Shown piece by piece: positions 46,969-56,495 of a DNA stretch of 64,000 nt. The notes beneath the pieces were generated by a model, which was given only the letters and a program-made list of their open reading frames with translations, did not search any database and was not told the DNA's origin. Where the stretch lies: NCBI RefSeq assembly GCF_020387415.1, contig NZ_JAGWCB010000010.1:728481-792480 (forward strand). The letters are read 5' to 3'. This DNA comes from Ideonella benzenivorans (GTDB lineage: Bacteria > Pseudomonadota > Gammaproteobacteria > Burkholderiales > Burkholderiaceae_C). A program made the translations under genes and the position numbers. The stretch's first letter is position 1. Every line of letters starts with the position of its first letter.

Positions 46969-47042
46969 TGGAGCGGGAAACGGGAATCGAACCCGTGTCA
47001 TTAGCTTGGAAGGCTAAGGTTCTACCATTGAACTACTCCCGC
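46969..47042 (-). tRNA. tRNA-Gly (UCC)
   Basis: A 74-nt cloverleaf with encoded CCA. The anticodon stem-loop TTAGC-CTTCCAA-GCTAA has the anticodon TCC. Second in the Tyr-Gly-Thr-tufB-Trp cluster. Confidence 0.97.
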
Positions 47043-47074
47043 CGGGATTCGTTCTTCGGTTGCTCTCTGCGCTT

Positions 47075-47160
47075 TGGTGGAGGAGGTTGGATTCGAACCA
47101 ACGTAGGCGTAAGCCAACAGATTTACAGTCTGCCCCCTTTAGCCACTCGGGCACCCCTCC
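47075..47160 (-). tRNA. tRNA-Tyr (GUA)
   Basis: An 86-nt class II tRNA with a long variable arm and encoded CCA. The anticodon loop CTGTAAA carries GTA. First gene of the tRNA-tufB cluster, directly after a promoter-like site. Confidence 0.97.
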
Positions 47161-47178
47161 GTAGCAGCAGAGCCACGC

Positions 47179-47187
47179 ACTATAGCA
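47179..47187 (-). promoter_or_regulatory. Extended -10 promoter of the tRNA-tufB operon
   Basis: On the minus strand TGCTATAGT: an extended -10 (TG-n) plus TATAGT, 18 bp before tRNA-Tyr, with a GC-rich discriminator (GCGTGGC) typical of stringently controlled stable-RNA promoters. I see no good -35. Confidence 0.6.
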
Positions 47188-47234
47188 CAGTGTTTTGCGA
47201 AGTGGCTACTGGGCGCATGCAATCTTTTGGAATT

Positions 47235-47996
47235 TCAGTCCGCACCGCCCTCCGGCAGGCGCCAGTCCAGCCCCGGCACCGCGGCACAGGCCGCAGAAAA
47301 ATGGCCGCAGCCGATGAAGGGCACCGGCGGGCGGCGGGCCGACAGCGGCGACGGATGGTTGGCCTGCAACAGCAGGTGCCGGCCCGGCGCCACTGCCTCG
47401 ATCAGCGCGGCCTTGGCCTGGGCATGCGCCCCCCAGAGCAGGAAGACGATGCGCTGCGGCCGCCCCGCCACCTCGGCGATCAGGGCGTCGGTCAGGCGCT
47501 CCCAGCCCTTGCGCGCATGGGAGGCCGGCTGACCATCCTCCACCGTCAGCACGGTGTTGAGCAGCAGCACGCCCTGCCGGGCCCAGGCGGCCAGGTGCCC
47601 CTGGGTCGGCCGCGGCAGACCCAGGTCCCGCTGCTGTTCGACATAGATATTGCGCAGGCTGGGCGGCACCCGCACGCCCGGCGGCACCGAGAAGGCCAAC
47701 CCTTCGGCCTGTCCCGGTCCATGGTACGGGTCCTGCCCCAGGATGACCACCCGCACCGCGGCCAGCGGCGTCAGATCAAGCGCACGCAGCGGCCAGGCCG
47801 GATAGAGGGTGGCGCCCGCGGCCTGCCGCGCCGCCAGATGGCTCAGCAAGGCCTGCCCTTCCGGGCTGTCGCGCCAACGCTGGACCACTGGCTGCCAATC
47901 CGGTGCCGTGGCGGCCAGCCAGACCGGTGCCGGTTGCGTGAGCCGGTTGTCGGGCAACGGCAGGCCGGCCTGCCCTGGACGGGTTGCGCGGACCAC
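47235..47996 (-). CDS. ung: Uracil-DNA glycosylase
   Basis: Removes uracil from DNA to start base-excision repair. The protein is about 253 residues from a GTG at 47996; the start is uncertain, since longer frames run into trpC. Family 1 motifs are clear: GQDPYHGPGQAEGLAFSV (water-activating Asp, about residue 89) and NHPSPLSA near the C-terminus. It begins four bases after the trpC stop, so it is likely the last gene of the trpG-ltaE-trpD-trpC transcript. Confidence 0.94.
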   Translation of the reverse strand: MVRATRPGQAGLPLPDNRLTQPAPVWLAATAPDWQPVVQRWRDSPEGQALLSHLAARQAAGATLYPAWPLRALDLTPLAAVRVVILGQDPYHGPGQAEGLAFSVPPGVRVPPSLRNIYVEQQRDLGLPRPTQGHLAAWARQGVLLLNTVLTVEDGQPASHARKGWERLTDALIAEVAGRPQRIVFLLWGAHAQAKAALIEAVAPGRHLLLQANHPSPLSARRPPVPFIGCGHFSAACAAVPGLDWRLPEGGAD

Positions 47997-48000
47997 CGGC

Positions 48001-48804
48001 TCAGCCAAACAAGGTCTGCAAGGCCACGCCCGGGTCGGGCGCCCGCATGAAGGCTTCGCCCACCAGGAAGGCATTGACGTGGTGGGCCCGCATGCGGCGC
48101 ACGTCGTCGGGCGTCAGGATGCCCGACTCGGTGACCAGCAGCCGATCCGCAGGCACCCGCGGCAACAGGCCCAGCGTGTTCTCCAGCGACACCTCGAAGG
48201 TGCGCAGGTTGCGGTTGTTGATGCCCAGCAAGGGGGTCTTCAGCCGCAAGGCCCGGTCGAGCTCGGCGCTGTCGTGCACCTCGACCAGCACATCCATGCC
48301 CAGGCCCATCGCGGTGGCCTCCAGGTCGGCCATCTGGGCATCGTCCAGGCAGGCGGCGATCAGCAGGATGCAGTCGGCCCCGATCGCGCGGGCCTCGACC
48401 ACCTGGTAGGCATCGACCATGAAGTCCTTGCGCAGCACCGGCAGCGCACAGGCCGCCCGCGCCTGCTGCAGGTAGTCCACATGGCCCTGGAAGAAGCGTT
48501 CGTCGGTCAGCACACTCAGACAGGCCGCGCCATGGGCGGCGTAGCTGGCGGCGATCTCGGCCGGCGCAAAAGCCTCCCGCAGCACGCCCTTGCTGGGGCT
48601 CGCCTTCTTGACCTCGGCGATCACGGCCGGCAGGCCGGCGGCCACCTTGGCCCGCAGCGCCGCCGCAAAGCCCCGGGTGTCCTGCCGGGCCTCGGCCTGG
48701 CGGCGCAGTTCGACCAGCGGCCGGGTGGCCCGGGCGGCCGCCACTTCTTCATGCTTGACGGCAACAATCCGCTGCAGCACGTCCGGCGTGTCCTGCGACA
48801 TCAC
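48001..48804 (-). CDS. trpC: Indole-3-glycerol phosphate synthase
   Basis: The fourth step of tryptophan synthesis, a (beta/alpha)8 barrel of 267 residues without a fused TrpF. Characteristic segments are [34 protein letters not shown] and [14 protein letters not shown]. Its start overlaps the end of trpD by four bases. Confidence 0.97.
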   Translation of the reverse strand: MMSQDTPDVLQRIVAVKHEEVAAARATRPLVELRRQAEARQDTRGFAAALRAKVAAGLPAVIAEVKKASPSKGVLREAFAPAEIAASYAAHGAACLSVLTDERFFQGHVDYLQQARAACALPVLRKDFMVDAYQVVEARAIGADCILLIAACLDDAQMADLEATAMGLGMDVLVEVHDSAELDRALRLKTPLLGINNRNLRTFEVSLENTLGLLPRVPADRLLVTESGILTPDDVRRMRAHHVNAFLVGEAFMRAPDPGVALQTLFG

Positions 48805-49838
48805 GCAGCCCCCTTCAGACGGTTGCTGACCGAGACGAACTGGCTCAGCTTGGCCAGCGCCGCACCGGAGGCCACCGCCTCGCGCGCCCGCTTGACACCG
48901 TCGGCCACGCTGCCGGCCACGCCTGCACAGTAAAGCGCCGCGCCGGCATTGAGCAGCACGATGTCGCGCACCGGGCCGTCCTCATTGGCCAGCGCGCGCT
49001 GGATGCACTGCACCGATTCGTCCCGGTTGGCCACCTTCAGCACGCGGCTGTCGTAGACCGGCAGGCCGAAGTCGCTCGGATGGATGCGGTACTCGCGGAT
49101 CTCGCCATCCTTGAGCTCGCCCACCAGGGTCTCGCCCGAGAGCGAGATCTCGTCCATGCCGTTCATGCCGTACACCACCATCGCGTGCTCGGCGCCCAGG
49201 CGTTGCAGCACGCGCACCAGGATGCCCACCAAGTCCGGGTGGAACACGCCCAGCAGCGTGTTGGGAGCGCCCGCCGGGTTGGTCAGCGGCCCCAGGATGT
49301 TGAAGATGGTGCGCACGCCCAGCTCCTTGCGCACCGGCGCCGCATGCTTCATCGAGGCATGGTGGTTGGGGGCGTACATGAAGGCGATGCCGCATTCGGT
49401 CAGGCATTCGGCGACCTGGGCCGGGCTCAGCGACAGGTTGCCGCCCAGCGCCTCGATCACGTCGGCGCTGCCACTGGTGGAGGACACGCTGCGCCCCCCG
49501 TGCTTGGCTACGCGGGCTCCGGCCGCCGCCGCGACGAAGGTCGAGGCCGTCGAGATGTTGAAGGTGTGCGCGCCGTCGCCGCCGGTGCCGACGATGTCCA
49601 GCAGGTTCTGGCGGTCGGCCACGGGCACCGGGGTGGCGAACTCGCGCATCACCTCGGCCGCGGCGGCAATCTCGCCCACCGTCTCCTTCTTGACCCGCAG
49701 GCCGATGGCCAGCGCGGCGATCATCACCGGGGACATCTCGCCGGTCATGATGCGCCGCATCAGGGCCAGCATCTCGTCGTGGAAGATTTCGCGGTGTTCG
49801 ATGACGCGGGTCAGCGCGTCGGTGTTGCTGATGCTCAT
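48801..49838 (-). CDS. trpD: Anthranilate phosphoribosyltransferase
   Basis: The second step of tryptophan synthesis, 345 residues from the ATG at 49838 ([20 protein letters not shown]). The phosphoribosyl-pyrophosphate site [20 protein letters not shown] and the [20 protein letters not shown] segment are intact. 21 bp after the threonine aldolase gene and overlapping trpC by four bases. Confidence 0.97.
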   Translation of the reverse strand: MSISNTDALTRVIEHREIFHDEMLALMRRIMTGEMSPVMIAALAIGLRVKKETVGEIAAAAEVMREFATPVPVADRQNLLDIVGTGGDGAHTFNISTASTFVAAAAGARVAKHGGRSVSSTSGSADVIEALGGNLSLSPAQVAECLTECGIAFMYAPNHHASMKHAAPVRKELGVRTIFNILGPLTNPAGAPNTLLGVFHPDLVGILVRVLQRLGAEHAMVVYGMNGMDEISLSGETLVGELKDGEIREYRIHPSDFGLPVYDSRVLKVANRDESVQCIQRALANEDGPVRDIVLLNAGAALYCAGVAGSVADGVKRAREAVASGAALAKLSQFVSVSNRLKGAA

Positions 49839-49859
49839 GGTGTCGGATTCCGAAAACAA

Positions 49860-50951
49860 TCAGTAAGGGGCCTGGGCGGTGGCCGCGCGGGCATGGGCGC
49901 CCACCGGCAGCGCGAAGAACTCGCGCACCGCCGCCAGCGTGCGGTCGATGCCAGCCTCGTCCACGTCCAGGTGGGTGACGAAACGCAGGCCCAGCAGGCC
50001 GGTGGCCAGGATGCCGCGGGCCGCCAGGTGCTCCAGCAGCACCGGGCCGCGGCCTTCGGCCACATCCACAAAAACGATGTTGGTGGCGGCGCTGCGCAGC
50101 GTGAGCCCGTCGATCTGCGCCAGGCCGCGCGCCAGCCGAGCGGCCAGCGCATGGTCCTGAGCCAGGCGGTTCACATGGTGCTCCAGCGCATGCAGGCCGG
50201 CGGCCGCCAGCACCCCCACCTGCCGCATGCCACCGCCCAGCACCTTGCGCCAGCGGTGGGCGCGCTGGATCAGCTCGGCCGAGCCGCACAGCACCGACCC
50301 CACCGGCGCGCCCAGGCCCTTGCTGAGACAGACCGAGACGGTGTCGAACTCGCCCACGATGCGCCGCGCCGCGGCGTAAGGATCGCCCCCGGCGGCGGTG
50401 GCCACGGCAGCGTTGAAGAGACGCGCGCCGTCCAGGTGGGTGGCCAGGCCGTGCTGGCGGGCCAGCGCGGTGGCCGCGTCCAGGTAGTCCAGTGTCAGCG
50501 GTTGGCCGTTCCAGGTGTTCTCCAGGCACAGCAGCTTGGTGCGGGCGAAGTGCGGGTCGATCGGCTTGATCGCGCCCGCGATGTCGGCCAGCGCCAGCGT
50601 GCCGTCGGGCTGCTGCGGCAGCGGTTGCGGCTGGATGCTGCCCAAGATGGCCGCGCCGCCACCTTCATAGCGGTAGCAATGAGCCAGTTGGCCGGCCAGG
50701 TACTCGTCACCCCGCTCGCAGTGGCTGATCAGCGCCAGCAGGTTGCTCTGCGTGCCGCTGGAGACGAACAGCGCGGCCTCCTTGCCCAGCAGCGCGGCCA
50801 GCCGCTCCTGCAGCCGGTTGACCGTCGGGTCGTCGCCGAAGACATCGTCGCCCACTTCGGCCGTCAGCATGGCCTCGCGCATCGCGGTGGTGGGCCGGGT
50901 GACGGTGTCGCTGCGCAGGTCGATCACCGGGTGGTCGTGGGACACGCTCAT
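49860..50951 (-). CDS. ltaE: Low-specificity L-threonine aldolase
   Basis: A PLP enzyme that splits threonine or allo-threonine into glycine and acetaldehyde. The 363 residues start [20 protein letters not shown], a typical opening. The PLP lysine is Lys211 in [30 protein letters not shown] and the [12 protein letters not shown] aspartate also fit. Its start overlaps the trpG stop codon by four bases (ATGA), so it is coupled to trpG. An aldolase inside a trp operon is unusual. Confidence 0.92.
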   Translation of the reverse strand: MSVSHDHPVIDLRSDTVTRPTTAMREAMLTAEVGDDVFGDDPTVNRLQERLAALLGKEAALFVSSGTQSNLLALISHCERGDEYLAGQLAHCYRYEGGGAAILGSIQPQPLPQQPDGTLALADIAGAIKPIDPHFARTKLLCLENTWNGQPLTLDYLDAATALARQHGLATHLDGARLFNAAVATAAGGDPYAAARRIVGEFDTVSVCLSKGLGAPVGSVLCGSAELIQRAHRWRKVLGGGMRQVGVLAAAGLHALEHHVNRLAQDHALAARLARGLAQIDGLTLRSAATNIVFVDVAEGRGPVLLEHLAARGILATGLLGLRFVTHLDVDEAGIDRTLAAVREFFALPVGAHARAATAQAPY

Positions 50952-51547
50952 GCAACCTCCTTCACGCGGCCCATGGCCAGGAAGTTGCGCAGCATCGCAT
51001 GACCATGCTCGGACAGGATCGACTCGGGGTGGAACTGCACCCCTTCCATCGGCGCGTCGGTCGCGGCCAGCTCGGTGTGGCGCACGCCCATGATCTCGCC
51101 GTCCTCGGAGGTGGCGGTGATCTCCAGCGCCGCCGGCAGGCTGGCGCGCTCGATCACCAGCGAGTGGTAGCGGATCACGGTGAACTGCTCCGGCAGACCG
51201 GCATAGACGCCGCGGCGGTCGGTGCTGATGACGCTGGTCTTGCCGTGCATCTGGGTGGCCGCACGCACGATGCGCCCGCCCATCGCCGCGCCGATGCTCT
51301 GGTGGCCCAGGCACACCCCCAGGATGGGCAGCTTGCCCAAGAAGTGCTGGACGGCCGGCACGCAGATGCCGGCCTCGGCCGGCGAGCAGGGGCCGGGCGA
51401 GAGCACCAGGCGATCCGGCTTCAGGCCGGTGATGCCTTCCAGGGTGATTTCGTCGTTGCGGACCACCTTCACCTCCTCGCCCAGTTCACTGAAGTACTGG
51501 ACCAGGTTGAAGGTGAAGGAATCGTAGTTGTCGATCATCAACAGCAT
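50948..51547 (-). CDS. trpG: Anthranilate synthase component II (glutamine amidotransferase)
   Basis: Supplies ammonia to TrpE. At 199 residues it is a stand-alone class I amidotransferase with [14 protein letters not shown], nucleophile Cys79 in [11 protein letters not shown], and His173/Glu175 in [11 protein letters not shown] chose the ATG at 51547, with GAGG about eight bases upstream; an internal ATG three codons later is possible. Its partner trpE lies about 8.8 kb away. Confidence 0.97.
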   Translation of the reverse strand: MLLMIDNYDSFTFNLVQYFSELGEEVKVVRNDEITLEGITGLKPDRLVLSPGPCSPAEAGICVPAVQHFLGKLPILGVCLGHQSIGAAMGGRIVRAATQMHGKTSVISTDRRGVYAGLPEQFTVIRYHSLVIERASLPAALEITATSEDGEIMGVRHTELAATDAPMEGVQFHPESILSEHGHAMLRNFLAMGRVKEVA

Positions 51548-51688
51548 GAGGAACCTCGCATGGGGAGGACGCGCCGACCGCACGCACGCGGCCGGGCACA
51601 GGAAACCAAGAGGGGATGGAGGCCGCCGGATGCCTCCAAGGATGGGAGGCCGGCTTCGGGCAGCACGGTCAGCACCGGCCCGAGCGAA

Positions 51689-51737
51689 GGCCGATCAGCA
51701 GTGGTGCGGGCGACGCCATCGCCCGCAGGGATCGGCC
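51689..51737 (-). other. Long two-part stem-loop in the trpG leader
   Basis: Outer arms GGCCGATC / GATCGGCC (8 bp) and inner arms GCGGGCGA / TCGCCCGC (8 bp, 51706-51726) are separated by an asymmetric internal loop and closed by a five-base loop. It lies about 140-190 bases before trpG, with no T-run directly after. It overlaps the end of a small ORF with a Trp codon in the hairpin loop. Confidence 0.6.
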
Positions 51738-51847
51738 ACACGGGCTGCCGTACCCGAACGCCAGCCCGCCGCGTCGACACGGGACGCGGGCAACGGGCGG
51801 AATTCGTGGGTCTCAGGCATGGCCGTCATGGAAGGTGAGGTTTCCAT
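51695..51847 (-). CDS. Possible leader ORF before trpG
   Basis: A 50-codon frame starting METSPSMTAMPE (ATG at 51847, with in-frame ATGs at 51829 and 51820). It has two Trp codons, the second in GRWRR, which falls in the loop of the 51689-51737 hairpin. The stop codon lies in the hairpin's 3' side. A GATAAT at 51846-51851 overlaps the first ATG, so a later ATG would be used. It may be chance; the geometry is what caught my attention. Confidence 0.3.
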   Translation of the reverse strand: METSPSMTAMPETHEFRPLPASRVDAAGWRSGTAARVADPCGRWRRPHHC

Positions 51848-51892
51848 TATCCACATCCTGAGGCGGTTCTGCCGGCCTGGGCAGCGGCCGGC

Positions 51893-52513
51893 TCAGCGCG
51901 TCATCGCGGCCGCGCGCAGCTTGCCGGCCACTTCCTGCTTCATCTTGTCGAGCGGCGGCTGGATAGCCGGGCCGGCCTGCCGAGCCACCTCGGCCCCCAC
52001 CGCCCCCTCGATGTTGGGCGCCAGCTTCTCGAACTTCTGCCGCACCGGCGCCTCCAGAATGGCGATCAGCGCCCTCAGCTCGTCCTCGCTGAACTGCTCG
52101 GCCAGCAAGGGGACGGCGGTGCTGCGTGCAGCCGCCTGGCCCGCGGCCTGCGCGATCGGTGTGGCCACGTCCAGGTAGGCCTTGGCGTCCCCCGCGATGC
52201 CTTTCATCGTGGACTCCAGCTTCTCGGCGCTCACCCGCCCCTGCAGGGCGATGCGGCTGTGCTGGACGGCGTCGGCGGCCGGCCGCTGCACCATCAGCAT
52301 GGCCACCTGCTCGGGGTGCCACAGGGTCAGCAACCGGTCGATCAGCGCCTGCTTGGCCGGCGGGACGGTGGAGGCCACCACGGCCGGCGCGGCAGCGGCC
52401 GGCACCGCCCAGGCCGCCGGGGCCAGCAGCCCCACCCCGCCCAACAGGGCCAGGTGGCGCAGGGCGCGGCGAAGAGAGAGAACGGCGGGCACGGGAGATG
52501 GCGTCTGGCACAT
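51893..52513 (-). CDS. Exported DUF2059-type protein
   Basis: A 206-residue protein from the ATG at 52513 (MCQTPSPVPAVLSLRRALRH). It has a signal peptide likely cleaved near AWA (about residue 36) and then a helical domain with LLTLWHPEQVAMLMVQRPAA and FSEDELRALIAILEAPVRQK, the look of the DUF2059 family. No enzyme residues are seen. It is the last gene of the accessory locus, 38 bp after the FadL-type gene. Confidence 0.7.
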   Translation of the reverse strand: MCQTPSPVPAVLSLRRALRHLALLGGVGLLAPAAWAVPAAAAPAVVASTVPPAKQALIDRLLTLWHPEQVAMLMVQRPAADAVQHSRIALQGRVSAEKLESTMKGIAGDAKAYLDVATPIAQAAGQAAARSTAVPLLAEQFSEDELRALIAILEAPVRQKFEKLAPNIEGAVGAEVARQAGPAIQPPLDKMKQEVAGKLRAAAMTR

Positions 52514-52551
52514 GGGACTGAGGGGAACTGCAGTGGGGGGCGGCCGTGCGC

Positions 52552-54162
52552 TCAGAACGGCCGGGTGACGCTCACGCCGAAGTAGCGCAGGCGGGTCTCG
52601 CCGGACACGTCCAGTCCAGCGTAGGGGTTGTAGATGACGTTGAAGAAGTCGGTGCAGTTGAGGTTGCAGCTGCCATCGGCCGGCACCTTGTAGCGGCCCT
52701 TGGCCAGGCTGGCGCCGACGATCAGCTGCGTGCCGTCCTCGGTGGTCCAGTTCAGGCCCAGGCTGCGCACCGTCATGTCCGGCAGTGGCGCAATCAGGTC
52801 GATCTTGTCCTGCGGGATGGAGCTCTTGCGCGGTTCGTAGCCCAGCCGCAGCTTCAGGCCGTGCATCAGCTCGACCTCCGCACCAAAGCCGAAGTGCACG
52901 TTGCTGCGGTAGCCGCGCGGGATGACCAGCTTGCTCGCATCGGCCTGGCCGAACAGGCGCGCCATCTGCAGAAAGCGCACCTGCTGATCGAACTGGAAGG
53001 TCAGCTGGTTCCACTGGCCCCAGTCGGTCCAGTTGGCGTCCACATTGAGCTGCAGCCGCGCCACCGGCTTGAGCTTGACGCCCACCTGTACATGCGGCGG
53101 GAACGGCAGCACCAGGGTCATGTTGCCGGACTGCTCCTCCGGGATGCTGGTCGGAAAGCCCAGCGTCGCGGCCACGATCGGCCCCTGCAGCGAGGCATAC
53201 ATGCCCTCCACCAGCTTGCGGAACATGGGCTCGGCATGGAAGTTGTAGCGCCCGGTCAGCACCGTGCGCGAGCCGCTCTGGTAGACCGCCCCCAGGCCGA
53301 ACCAGTCGGTCGGCTCCCACAGCACGCCCAGATTGAAGGTGGGGTCGGCCGGTGAGGTGGCCTCGAAGCGCATCGCCCCGGCCGTGGTGTAGGGGTTGAG
53401 CCGCCCTTCCTTGCCGCCGCCGCACAGCCCAAAGGCGAACACATCCAGCGGGTTGCTGTTGTCGCCGCACCAGGCGTCCTGCAGCTTGCCGAAGATGCCG
53501 ATCAGCTTGTTGGGAAAGCGCATGTCGGTGTCCAACGCAAAGCCCTGGTGGGCGATGGGGATCGACAGGCCCACGCTGAGCGAATCAGAGAACTTGTAGG
53601 CCACCGAGGGCGAGGCGTAGACCAGGCGCTGGATCACCACCCGCTTGCCCTGGAAGCGCCCCGGGTCAGCAGGGTTCTTGCTGCGGTCGAAACCCACCGC
53701 CTGCGGCACATAGACCGCGGTGGCGAAGGTCCAGGGCGAGTCCGGCTGGTTGAGCGAGATCCCCAGGCCCGCGGCCGCCACGAAGGGCAGGCGCCAGTTG
53801 GGCACCCCGGCCAACGGCAGGAACAGGGTCTGCCGGTTGTGGTCCGACACCGTGCCGTCCAGCGGATCGCGGGTGAAGCCGCCGATGTCGTAGCCCTCGG
53901 GCTGGTGGAATTCGCTGCGCATGCGCAGCGAGGCGCCGAAGACGGTGTCCTCGCGCACCCGGCCCTCCAGCCGCGTCAGCCCGGCCGGGTTGAAGTGCAC
54001 CGCGTCCAGGCCCTGCGGGTCGGCGGTGACCGCATTGCCCATGGACATCGCGGCCGGGCTGACCGCCAGGTTCTCGGTCAGCGCCGCGCGGGCCCCAGGC
54101 AGCAACGACAAGATCACCAGGCCCCAGGCGGCTCGCCGCCAGGCGCGCACCATGCCCATCAC
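52552..54162 (-). CDS. FadL/OmpP1-family outer membrane protein
   Basis: A 536-residue barrel of the family that takes up hydrophobic compounds such as fatty acids and aromatics. The signal peptide ends near GARA. The N-terminal hatch has the family segment AVHFNPAGLTRLEG. The chain is rich in alternating beta strands and ends SVTRPF with the C-terminal Phe expected for BAM insertion. A Cys pair occurs in GSCNLNCTDFF. It lies ten bases after the next barrel gene. The substrate is unknown. Confidence 0.87.
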   Translation of the reverse strand: MMGMVRAWRRAAWGLVILSLLPGARAALTENLAVSPAAMSMGNAVTADPQGLDAVHFNPAGLTRLEGRVREDTVFGASLRMRSEFHQPEGYDIGGFTRDPLDGTVSDHNRQTLFLPLAGVPNWRLPFVAAAGLGISLNQPDSPWTFATAVYVPQAVGFDRSKNPADPGRFQGKRVVIQRLVYASPSVAYKFSDSLSVGLSIPIAHQGFALDTDMRFPNKLIGIFGKLQDAWCGDNSNPLDVFAFGLCGGGKEGRLNPYTTAGAMRFEATSPADPTFNLGVLWEPTDWFGLGAVYQSGSRTVLTGRYNFHAEPMFRKLVEGMYASLQGPIVAATLGFPTSIPEEQSGNMTLVLPFPPHVQVGVKLKPVARLQLNVDANWTDWGQWNQLTFQFDQQVRFLQMARLFGQADASKLVIPRGYRSNVHFGFGAEVELMHGLKLRLGYEPRKSSIPQDKIDLIAPLPDMTVRSLGLNWTTEDGTQLIVGASLAKGRYKVPADGSCNLNCTDFFNVIYNPYAGLDVSGETRLRYFGVSVTRPF

Positions 54163-54172
54163 CGCGGCCCGC

Positions 54173-55216
54173 TCAGAAGGACAGCGGCATGTTCATGCCG
54201 AGGCTGAAGTCCGGCGAATCGGCGGTGAGCCCCACCCCCGCGGTGAAGTTCAGCGTGGTCTTGGGCGACACCCGCAGCCCCAAGCCCAGGTTGAGCATGC
54301 CCGAGGTCTGCATCGCCGTCTTGGAGCTGGTGCCATCGGCAAACTTCAGGCGACTGCGCGCCGACACCGTTTCCTGCACCGACATGGTGGTGGAGACCTT
54401 GTACGACAGCGCATACGAGAAGCCCAGGCCGAAACCGATGCTGGAACCCGGCCGCACCTCGGTCAGGGTCAGCCCATCGCGCTGCTGGCTGAGGTTGCGC
54501 GCCGGCAGGTTGCCAGTGAAGTTCAGCGAGCCGAACACGGCCACCGGGTCGTAGACCTGCGAGGCGTTGACGCCCAGCGTCAGCGCGGTGTTGCCCGAAC
54601 CGGTGGCGAGGTTCTGGCCGACGATGGTGGTGTAGGGGCTGCGGCCCGTGGGCAGGCGCAGCGTGGCGGTGGTGGTGAAGATGGCGCTGTCGCGGCGCTG
54701 CTCGAAGGGTTGGTAGCGCACGCCCAGCGCGATGTCGCCCAGCCCGTTGGACAGGCCGCTGAAGTTGTTGCTCTGCGAATAGCGACTGATCAGCGGCAGC
54801 GTGGCCGTGGCGGTCAGGTTGTCCAGCACGCCGTAGTCCAGCTCGAAGCTGTTGGTGATGGTGTGGGCGCGCGTGTTCTGGATATCGAACAGCGTCAGCG
54901 TGCTGTCGGTGAACTTGACGTTGATCGTCTCGCTGCCGATGTAGCTGTAGTTCAGGTCGTAGGTGACGGCGGTCTGGCCGGTCCTGAGCAGTGAATAGGC
55001 CTTCTCGGCCGAGGTCAAGGTGTCCTTGAGCAGCTTGTCCTGGCTGACATCGCCCTCCTGGGTCTTCAGCGCGTCGCGGGCGGCATCGGTCCCCGCCGCG
55101 GGCGCCGGCGCGGGTTGGGCCCGGGCCACAGCCCCCAATCCCATCAGGAGACACCCCGCCAGCAAGGACACGGGAACACAGGTGGCACGGTGGCCGAAGG
55201 GAACAGCAGTTTTCAT
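54173..55216 (-). CDS. Predicted outer membrane beta-barrel protein
   Basis: A 347-residue protein with a signal peptide (MKTAVPFGHRATCVPVSLLA onward, cleaved near ARA). A short helical region at about 45-75 is followed by repeated amphipathic strands (TAVTYDLNYSYIGSETINVK, NSFELDYGVLDNLTATATLP) and a C-terminal Phe (NMPLSF). I do not recognise the family with certainty; it resembles transporter-like barrels of catabolic loci. It overlaps the C39 gene by four bases, so the two are coupled. Confidence 0.7.
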   Translation of the reverse strand: MKTAVPFGHRATCVPVSLLAGCLLMGLGAVARAQPAPAPAAGTDAARDALKTQEGDVSQDKLLKDTLTSAEKAYSLLRTGQTAVTYDLNYSYIGSETINVKFTDSTLTLFDIQNTRAHTITNSFELDYGVLDNLTATATLPLISRYSQSNNFSGLSNGLGDIALGVRYQPFEQRRDSAIFTTTATLRLPTGRSPYTTIVGQNLATGSGNTALTLGVNASQVYDPVAVFGSLNFTGNLPARNLSQQRDGLTLTEVRPGSSIGFGLGFSYALSYKVSTTMSVQETVSARSRLKFADGTSSKTAMQTSGMLNLGLGLRVSPKTTLNFTAGVGLTADSPDFSLGMNMPLSF

Positions 55217-55977
55217 GGACGGCGGAGGAAGAGAGAGCCCAGGCCCTGTTGCACGGCGCGCTCCAGGGCTTCCTTGTTGGGCGAGGGACCGAGTCGCACG
55301 GACTCGCGGATCTGGTCATCGGCAACGACACCCATTTCGGTGTCGGTCAGGGCCAGTTGGCGTGGCACCGGGGCGTCACCGGGCGGGTAGATGAGGAACA
55401 GGGTGTTGCGGTCCCACAGCGAGGCGAACTCCGTCTGCGACAGCACCAGGTGGCCCATGGCCGGGTCGGCCAGGAAGACCCGGCCGTCGCGCAGGCCGCG
55501 AAACACCACGAAGTGCTTGAAGCCGGCGTAGTCGATCGGCACGATGGCCGGGTCCTTCAGGGCGGCCAGATCGGACAGTTCGCCGTGGAAGCCCGCGCTC
55601 TGGCTGCCCAGCGTGGCGACATAGCGCTTCATGTCCAGCAGCGAGAAGCCGCGCCGGGCGATGATCTTGTCGCTCTCGCCATAGGTCAGCATGCCCTCCA
55701 TGGCCTGCTGCTCGGTCACCTCATAGCCCAGGTGGTAGCGCAGCACGGTGGTCAGCGCCGCCGAGCCGCAGCTGTAGTCGTAGGCCTGGCGAACGATGTG
55801 GTCGTACTTGAACTCGCTCTGCGGACGCAAGGCCACCTGCTCGGGGGCCACGCCGCCGCCCACGGCCTGCATCGGCAGGGTCACCTGCGCCTGGGGCTGG
55901 TCCTGGGGCTCGATGCGGGACACCAGCCCGCTGCCCATGATCACGGAGGCCACCACCCCCAACAGAATCATCCACAT
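55213..55977 (-). CDS. C39-like cysteine peptidase, membrane-anchored or exported
   Basis: A 254-residue protein with an N-terminal hydrophobic segment (about 1-20), a linker and a C39 papain-like domain (about 58-200). The catalytic set is complete: Gln64 (oxyanion hole) and Cys70 in RQAYDYSCGSAALT, His155 in GFKHFVVFRGL and Asp171 in FLADPAMG. There is no ABC transporter or ATPase domain, unlike bacteriocin exporters, so it should act in the periplasm. It lies 27 bp after a gene for one of four exported proteins with a double-glycine-like motif, its possible substrates. Confidence 0.85.
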   Translation of the reverse strand: MWMILLGVVASVIMGSGLVSRIEPQDQPQAQVTLPMQAVGGGVAPEQVALRPQSEFKYDHIVRQAYDYSCGSAALTTVLRYHLGYEVTEQQAMEGMLTYGESDKIIARRGFSLLDMKRYVATLGSQSAGFHGELSDLAALKDPAIVPIDYAGFKHFVVFRGLRDGRVFLADPAMGHLVLSQTEFASLWDRNTLFLIYPPGDAPVPRQLALTDTEMGVVADDQIRESVRLGPSPNKEALERAVQQGLGSLFLRRP

Positions 55978-56004
55978 GGTCCTTGGTCTTTCATCTGGGT
56001 CTGT

Positions 56005-56493
56005 TCAGCGGGCCCACACCAGCAGGCGGCCGGTCATCGCGCCGGTGCCGTCCAGCGTGAGGCCGCCCAGGCTGGTGGCGGCGCTCATCGGCGCAGTGGG
56101 GTCCGACTGCACCGCGATGGCCCGCGTGCCGAAGGTGTTGGCCCCCACGAAGCCGGGCAGGCCCAGCGCCAGCTGGCTGCTGCCATCGGCAGCGGTCACG
56201 ACGTTCAGGGTGACGGCGTACAGGTCCAGGACCCCGCCGACGCCGTACATCACCAGGTAGTTCGGCTGAGCCGGATCGCCGAAGGCCGCGGCCAGGTTCG
56301 GCTGGGGGATGGCCCCGGTCAGCAGCGCACTGTTGAGCTCCAGGTGCACGCCCACCCCCAGCCCGGCGCCGCGCACCTCGGACAGCGTGGCGTCGTCCAG
56401 CGGCAGCGGGGCGGCACCGGCCGCAGCGAACCCACCGGTCATCGCCGCCGCCACCAGGGCCGGCATCCAGGAGACAGCACCTTGACACGCCAT
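56005..56493 (-). CDS. Exported protein with double-glycine-like motif (paralogue 4)
   Basis: A 162-residue protein from the ATG at 56493 (MACQGAVSWMPALVAAAMTG). After a signal peptide ending near residue 28 (AGAA) comes LPLDDATLSEVRGAG: Leu32, Leu37, Val40 and Gly42-Ala43. The rest is Gly/Ala/Leu-rich with likely beta strands and ends LLVWAR. I know no function. It begins two bases after the stop codon of the next gene and belongs to the same operon. Confidence 0.7.
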   Translation of the reverse strand: MACQGAVSWMPALVAAAMTGGFAAAGAAPLPLDDATLSEVRGAGLGVGVHLELNSALLTGAIPQPNLAAAFGDPAQPNYLVMYGVGGVLDLYAVTLNVVTAADGSSQLALGLPGFVGANTFGTRAIAVQSDPTAPMSAATSLGGLTLDGTGAMTGRLLVWAR

Positions 56494-56495
56494 CG

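Noticed and set aside
51813..52511. A 232-codon minus-strand frame over the DUF2059-type gene
   Set aside because: Its Arg/Gly/Pro-rich translation has no signal peptide. The frame ending at 51893 has one and has conserved helices.
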